Source of the DNA: a virus
IMG/VR virus record: IMGVR_UViG_3300042516_001083
Coordinates: 1 to 20,696 of that record
Reading direction: 5' to 3' (one strand)
DNA: 20,696 bases
Shown here: positions 1 to 6,000 of the stretch, piece by piece
Layout: each line of letters starts with the position of its first letter
Numbering within the stretch: position 1 is the stretch's first letter
Program-made: the position numbers and the translations under genes
The notes under the pieces: generated by a model
The model's database searches: none
The model's input: the letters and a program-made list of their open reading frames with translations, nothing else
Told to the model about the DNA's origin: nothing

Positions 1-1
1 G

Positions 2-3000
2 CATCGTCCGGATGGCGGTCATCTGCCGCTGCATGGACGCCTCGCGAGCCTCCATCTTCCGCAGCAGCGGCACCCGGGCAATCATCATGCCCTGAATCTG
101 ACCGTGGTGCATTCCGATACGGTGAGCGAAGTCGATCGCGCGCTGGGCTGCCTTCGCGTCCTGCTTGATGCGCTGCTCGGCAAGCCGAAGGTTCGCCTTC
201 GCCTGCTGCACGCGCGCCTCAAGGATCTCGATGCGCTTGCGGTACGGACGCTGGACAGCCTGCGCCCCGGCAACCTGTCCGGCGACCAGACCCTCGTTGC
301 GACCGATGGCGTATGCCCAGTTGGCGACCCGATCAACCTTGTCCTCGGTCTCGGCGACGACGTCGAGCACGTCGCGAACCGCGCTGCGCTGGTCGCGCAC
401 GTCCGCCTTCAGTTTCTGGATGCGCACCGCAGCCTCATCCAGTTTCTTGTTGAGTGCGGCAACCGTCTCGGACGCCGACGCCTTGTCGGCGGTGTTCTGC
501 TCCATCGCGCGCTCAAGGCGAGCCTTCATCCGCGACGCCTGCCCGCTCTTCTGCTCCGCCAACAGGGTCAGAGCGGTCAACTTGCGGGTCAGCATCTTGA
601 CCTCGTTCATCGCGTTCGCGCGCTGGGCAGCAGTGACGTTCTGCACGTCACGCATCTGCCGCTGCAAGTCGGCGATCTGCGCCTGCAGACCCTTGATCTG
701 CGACTCGTCGTCGGTGTTGCGCGCCATGCTTTCCGCGCCGACGATCAAAGGAGCGTTGGTTGGCGGCAGTTTCTTCCACGCAATTGTCATGCGCTCTGAA
801 ACATCGCTGTCGCTGTTGATCCATGGGCCGTCAACCGACATGCCGGGATTCATTGCCGACACAATGTCTTCAAACATCAGCATCAGGGGCGGATAGAATT
901 CCGCGAATCCATCAGGTTCGTTCACGTTCAACACTTCTAGCACCGCCAGCAGTTCCTTGGAAATCCCTCTGCTGTAGTCCAGCCATTCCTGCTGCGAGCG
1001 CGCCGCGCGTAGGACAAATTCCAACCACCGCGATTCCATTCGTCTGCGGTACGCGGCGCGCTGTTTCGTCAGCACCGCGTTGATGTCAGCCGTTGAAATT
1101 CCGTTCTTCTCCAACAGGGAAATCGTGGCAAGCATCATGTTGACCTGCTGATACGGACGCTTGTTCTCAAGCACCTGACTGATGTTGTTGACAAGCGCCT
1201 CAAGCATCCATTCAATCTGCGTGGCAGACGGACGGAACCGCGTCATGTTGACGACGGTGGCAGCCATTGCAATCATTGCATCGCTGTTTTCCGACATCAG
1301 CGCCAGTGTCACAAATTCCTTCTGCGCCTTATCAAGCCGCGCAAGATCAATCGAAGCAGTCACGCGCTGGCGTTCAACTTCCGACATGTGCCCGAGCAGG
1401 TCTTCCGCAAACGTTTCTGTTTGTGCGTTGAGCACAACGTGATTTGCGTGACGCAGAATTCGCCGCGCAATGCTTCCCTCTCCAGTGAGTTCCGACAGAT
1501 ATACCGATGACAGTTCCTGAATTGCCTGCTTGAGCAGCGGAATGTCTTTGTTGCCAATGCCAACCTCAATACGAACAATCGCGTCGTATGCCGTCTTCCA
1601 TTTGGCGGGATCGACACGATAATCCTGCGCTTCTGGTAGCAGCCATGCCGTTGGCGGAATTGCATTTTCTTCCCCGCGAATCCACTTCTCAAGATTTTCG
1701 TCGTTTACATTCGACGTGTGTGGATTGACGTCGATGTCATCCGGATCGACGCCATTGAGAATTGCGTTTATGCGCTTGACCGCAAACTCAAACGCTCCCT
1801 CTCGGTAGAACGTCTCCATCTCGTTCAAACTAAACGAGTTTCTGCCCAGCATGAACGCCATTGCGTATTCAACACTTTGCCGAAGCGAGGAAGGAATCTG
1901 CCTGTACTTCGCATCTGCCTCTCGTCGTTCGTCGGCAGTCAGATCTTCCTCAAATATTGCAGGATTCTGCAACTCCGCGATCTGTCTGGCTACGTCAAAG
2001 ACCCGATTGACAACGACGGATGCATCAGGTCTGCTGAACCAGTTCCCGTTGCGCTGGTACATCGACACGAGTTCGGACGCAAAGGTAAATCTTCCGATTC
2101 CCTGTTTTGGCGCGCCCATCGCTCGGTAATCCAGCGCACCTCCGACATCGACGTAGAACAATTGCTGGCTGACCGGATCCACGAGAACGTTGTCTGCCTC
2201 TAGACCAATGACGTCCCAGTTGCGCATCAGGACGTGATCGACGAAGTCTCGCTGCAGCATCGTTGCCACCGGGCTCGTCTCGTAGGTCTCGTCGTTGTCA
2301 CGACGGAACTCTCCGATCGTCACTGCGCCATCAAGGAACTTGGTGACGGTTCGCCACTCGTTCTTGTCCATATCGAATTCTTCGCTGAACTGGGGAACGT
2401 GACCATTCAGGAACTGGTATCCGCGCAAGGCAGCAACTTCGTTTGCCTGATGATCCTGATCCGCTCCCGCCTTGACAACCCACTGTCCGCCGCGCTCATC
2501 GGCAAATAGCCGTGCACCCGTGCTGCCACCGAGCGTCTTGACGTATTGCAACGCCGAGATCGGAGGAATCCCGCCGATCTGCTTCCATAGATGCTTGTCA
2601 TCGAACAGCAGCGTGTTTCCTGTCATCGGAGACACGAGATTGTTGCGACCAGTGATGACGATTTCGTCATGCAGTCCGCCATCATCGTCCACGTTGTGGA
2701 ACTGGACGACGTCGTATCCCAACTTTCGTGCCTGCCGCACGACTTCGTCCGTCGAACTGGTTCGGTAATCCTCAAATACCGCGACAAGTTCGGTGTCCGG
2801 AATATTCCACACGGGGACGGAGTCCCATGGACGTTGTTCGCAATCAATCGTGAGCACTCGCTGACCGATGACGTAGTAGCCGACCTGATACTTGCCGAAA
2901 CTTCCGATCGGCTTCTGATGCGTCGTGAAGCACAACGAACCGAGCGCACGCCTGTTCCTGTACGGATTGAACAGCGGATCATCCGTGTTGTGCATACACA

Positions 3001-6000
3001 TGAACGGAGTGTCGCGCGGATTAGATGCTGGCCCACAGAATTGCCAGCCTCCAACGGTGACAAGTTGCTTCACCTCGTCGGATGGATCGCGAGCGAACGA
3101 CGTCAGATCGACGTTGTTTGCCTGCGACCATTCCCAGACCCGCTCAATTGCGAACTTCGTCGCCAGCGCCTCGCGCTCCCGCTCCTGCTCTCTGGCAAAC
3201 GACTCGGTCGCGTTCTCTGCGATCGTCCCGCCACGCACCGCCTCGTCGATCTCCGCTGCCGCGTTGTTTGCAGCCACTGCCTCGGCGACTTCGCGGCGCA
3301 CGTCGTCGGACGCCATGTCCGCCTCCATCGCCTCGCTCATCGCCTTGCGGTAGTCCTGTCCAGCCGGGTCGTCTGCCGCGCCAAATGCCGCGTAGAGTTC
3401 CTTCTCCGTGTACCAGAGCCCCGCCTGCGCGTCCGCGAGTTGATAGTCCAGCCCAGTCTGGTTGCGCACGCTGACGATCGCCTCGTTGACCAACTGCCGC
3501 ATCAGCGAGCGGATGTAGTTGGAGTCCGGGGCAGCCGCCGAGGCATCGATTGCCTTGGCGTACCGAACGAGAGCCGCCTCGACGGGCGTCTTCTCGCGCA
3601 TCTTGAGCGCGTTGCCGACCACGACGCGGTTGTTCGGATCGCGCGGGAACGTCTTGTTGAACTCGCGAGCCGTATCCTCCAGCACAGCCGGGTTGATCAA
3701 CGCCTCCGGGCTCACCAGATCGAGCGACCGCTGCGCAGCCTGCTTCTCCTCCTCGCTGGACGTCTCCGACGCGAGCACGGCACGCGCCTTTGCCAGTTCG
3801 GTGGCAATGTCGCGCACCGCGCTGCGAACCGCCGTCGCATCCGGGCGGCGCAGTCCGCCAAGGGGTCGGAAGAACGTCCGGGTGAACCACACGTCCGCCG
3901 TCAGGGTGTCGAAACGCTTGTGGAGGTTGTTGTAGAACGACCCGATCTTCGGGCCGAGCACCGACGACATGTAGGTGACGTCGTCAGCCGAGTCCTTGAT
4001 GATCCCGATCACGTCCGACAGCGACTTCTCTGCACCGTTGACGTCGATCTTGGTCGCGCGAAGGTACTTGTTGTGCTCCGCGACGGTCTTCTTCTCCAGC
4101 ATCATCCGCTCGACCGCATCCCACGACCCGAAGTGGTCGTAGAGCGCGTTCAACTTGTCGAAGTTCATCGTCATCGCGCCGACATGGCGCGCGTCGAATG
4201 CCTTCGGGATGCGGATCCGCTTGCGTCCGTTCGCCTTCCACTCCTCGTAGAGGGCGCGAGCCAGCAGTGCGTTCTGCTTGACCTTCTCGCCCTGCGAGGT
4301 AATGGCGAGCATCATCGCGAAGACCCGGCGATCGTCGGACTTGACGTCCGCCATCTCCGGATACTTCTTCGCCGCCTCCTCCCACATCGTGTCGATGATG
4401 CGACCGTACCACTCCAGCGCGGATTCCTCGCCAGCCTTGGTCGCCGCGTACTTCAGGTCTTCCGCCAGCGATTCGACGATGATCGTCTGGATGTCGCGCG
4501 GCATGGGGCTGCGCTCGCTGTACTCGTCCAGCCATCCGACGATCGACTGGCTGAACGAATCGAGCAGACCCTGCAGTTCTCCGACGGTGTAGTTGCGGTC
4601 GTTGGCTGCCCGGTAGGACAGGATGCCGCGATCCGCCAGCAGGTCGCCGAACGTCTGCGCCTTGGCGTTCACCACCGCCTGCTGCGCCTCCGCAAGTTCC
4701 TGCTTTCGCGCCATGGCAGTGATGACCAGCGGGTGCGACACGCGCCAGTCGTCGATCCTCTGGGTGATCTCGTTGATCTCGGCACGAAGGCCAGCGATCC
4801 GCTGCCGGATGGCGAAGTCCTCGCGCTTCAGCGCCAGAGCCTCCTCCGGGGTCGCCGCAGCCTTGATCTGCGCAGCCGGGATGGTGGTCGTCGCCAGTTG
4901 CTTGGCGCGCGCCTCCATGTCCGTTCGCTGCGAGAGCGACGCCAGCATGGCCTGCAGTTCCTGCGACAGGTACGGAAGGACGAACGAGTCCTTCAGCATG
5001 TCCGTGTCCTTGCCGAGACGGATGTACTCCTCCGCAAGGGCAGTGCGCTTCTCCTGCTTCAGCCGCTCCGCAGTCTTGCCCTTCAGGATCTTGCGCAGTT
5101 GGCGACGTCGCGCCTGCACGGCCTTGCTGGCGCGCTGATACGACGCCTGCGCGCGATCGGCAGAGCGGAGAGCCTGCTCGATCGCTGCCTGCGCAGCGCG
5201 CGTCTCCGACCTCTTGGCTGCTGGCGTGGTCTCGACGGCGCGGTACAGCCACTGGGACGCGGACAGCAGTCGCCCCTTGACCTCCGGCGGGATGGATTCC
5301 AGTTCGCTCTGGAGCGCGAGCGTCAGGTTGACAAGCGAGATGCGTCCAGAATTGCCGACGAAGATGCTGCTACTCGGCGCTGCACGTCGGCTATTCCCTT
5401 GAGGTTCGCCAGTACCTGTTCGCGCGACATCCCCTGCCACAACTGCGCTGGGTTTTCCGTCCTCGGAGAGTTGTACAGCAACTGCAACGTCGCCTCCAGT
5501 TCCTCCGGCTGCAACGCGAGCCAGTCGCGACTTGTCAGCGGCAAAGCCTGCAAGGCCAGTGTTGCGTATTGCTCGTCGCTCATCTGCGGAGAGATTGAGT
5601 TTGGCGAACCAGACGCCGGGGTAGTTGGTGACGTTTCCATTCTCATCGGTCTCCGGAACCCAGCCCTCTGCCTTCCAGTACTTGACCATCGTGTCGATGT
5701 AGTCATCGACCGACAGTCCCGGCGGCGGCGACAGGTACTCGGGATTCCACGGGCTAAAGCCCAGAGGCCCGAAATTCGTGTCGGCGACGAACCCGAACAT
5801 GCGGTAGGCGGTCGGCAACTTGCCGTTCGTCTCCGTCTGCCCGGGCCGACGAACATCGTAACAATCGCAACGCATCTCGACGTCGGGATATCGAGAAATA
5901 GCGTGCAACATCACGGGAGCGATAATGTCGGTGATGTCGCCCTCGTTGCTGTACAGACCGACGGCCTCGTCGTACCGCTCCGCGACCTGTCCCTTCTCGT

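Larger units (their letters stand above)
790..3065. other. Lower-GC block inside the giant gene
   Basis: Hand counts of 60-base lines give about 48-50% GC at 841-900, 1501-1560 and 1861-1920, and 53-58% between 2281 and 3060. Flanking lines give 63% (661-720), 67% (3121-3180) and 70-73% (4621-4860). TTA, CTA and TCA codons, rare elsewhere in the gene, are frequent here. The right edge coincides with the start of the ART-like domain. The left edge coincides with the start of the terminal coiled coil. This suggests a domain block of different origin, spliced in frame. Confidence 0.6.

Noticed and set aside
5323-5856. Minus frame of 177 codons that could suggest a frameshift in the giant gene
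   Set aside because: The giant frame reads through 5323-5856 without interruption and gives the coherent GNAT-like segment. The alternative frame is Arg/Ser/Pro-rich and is a shadow.
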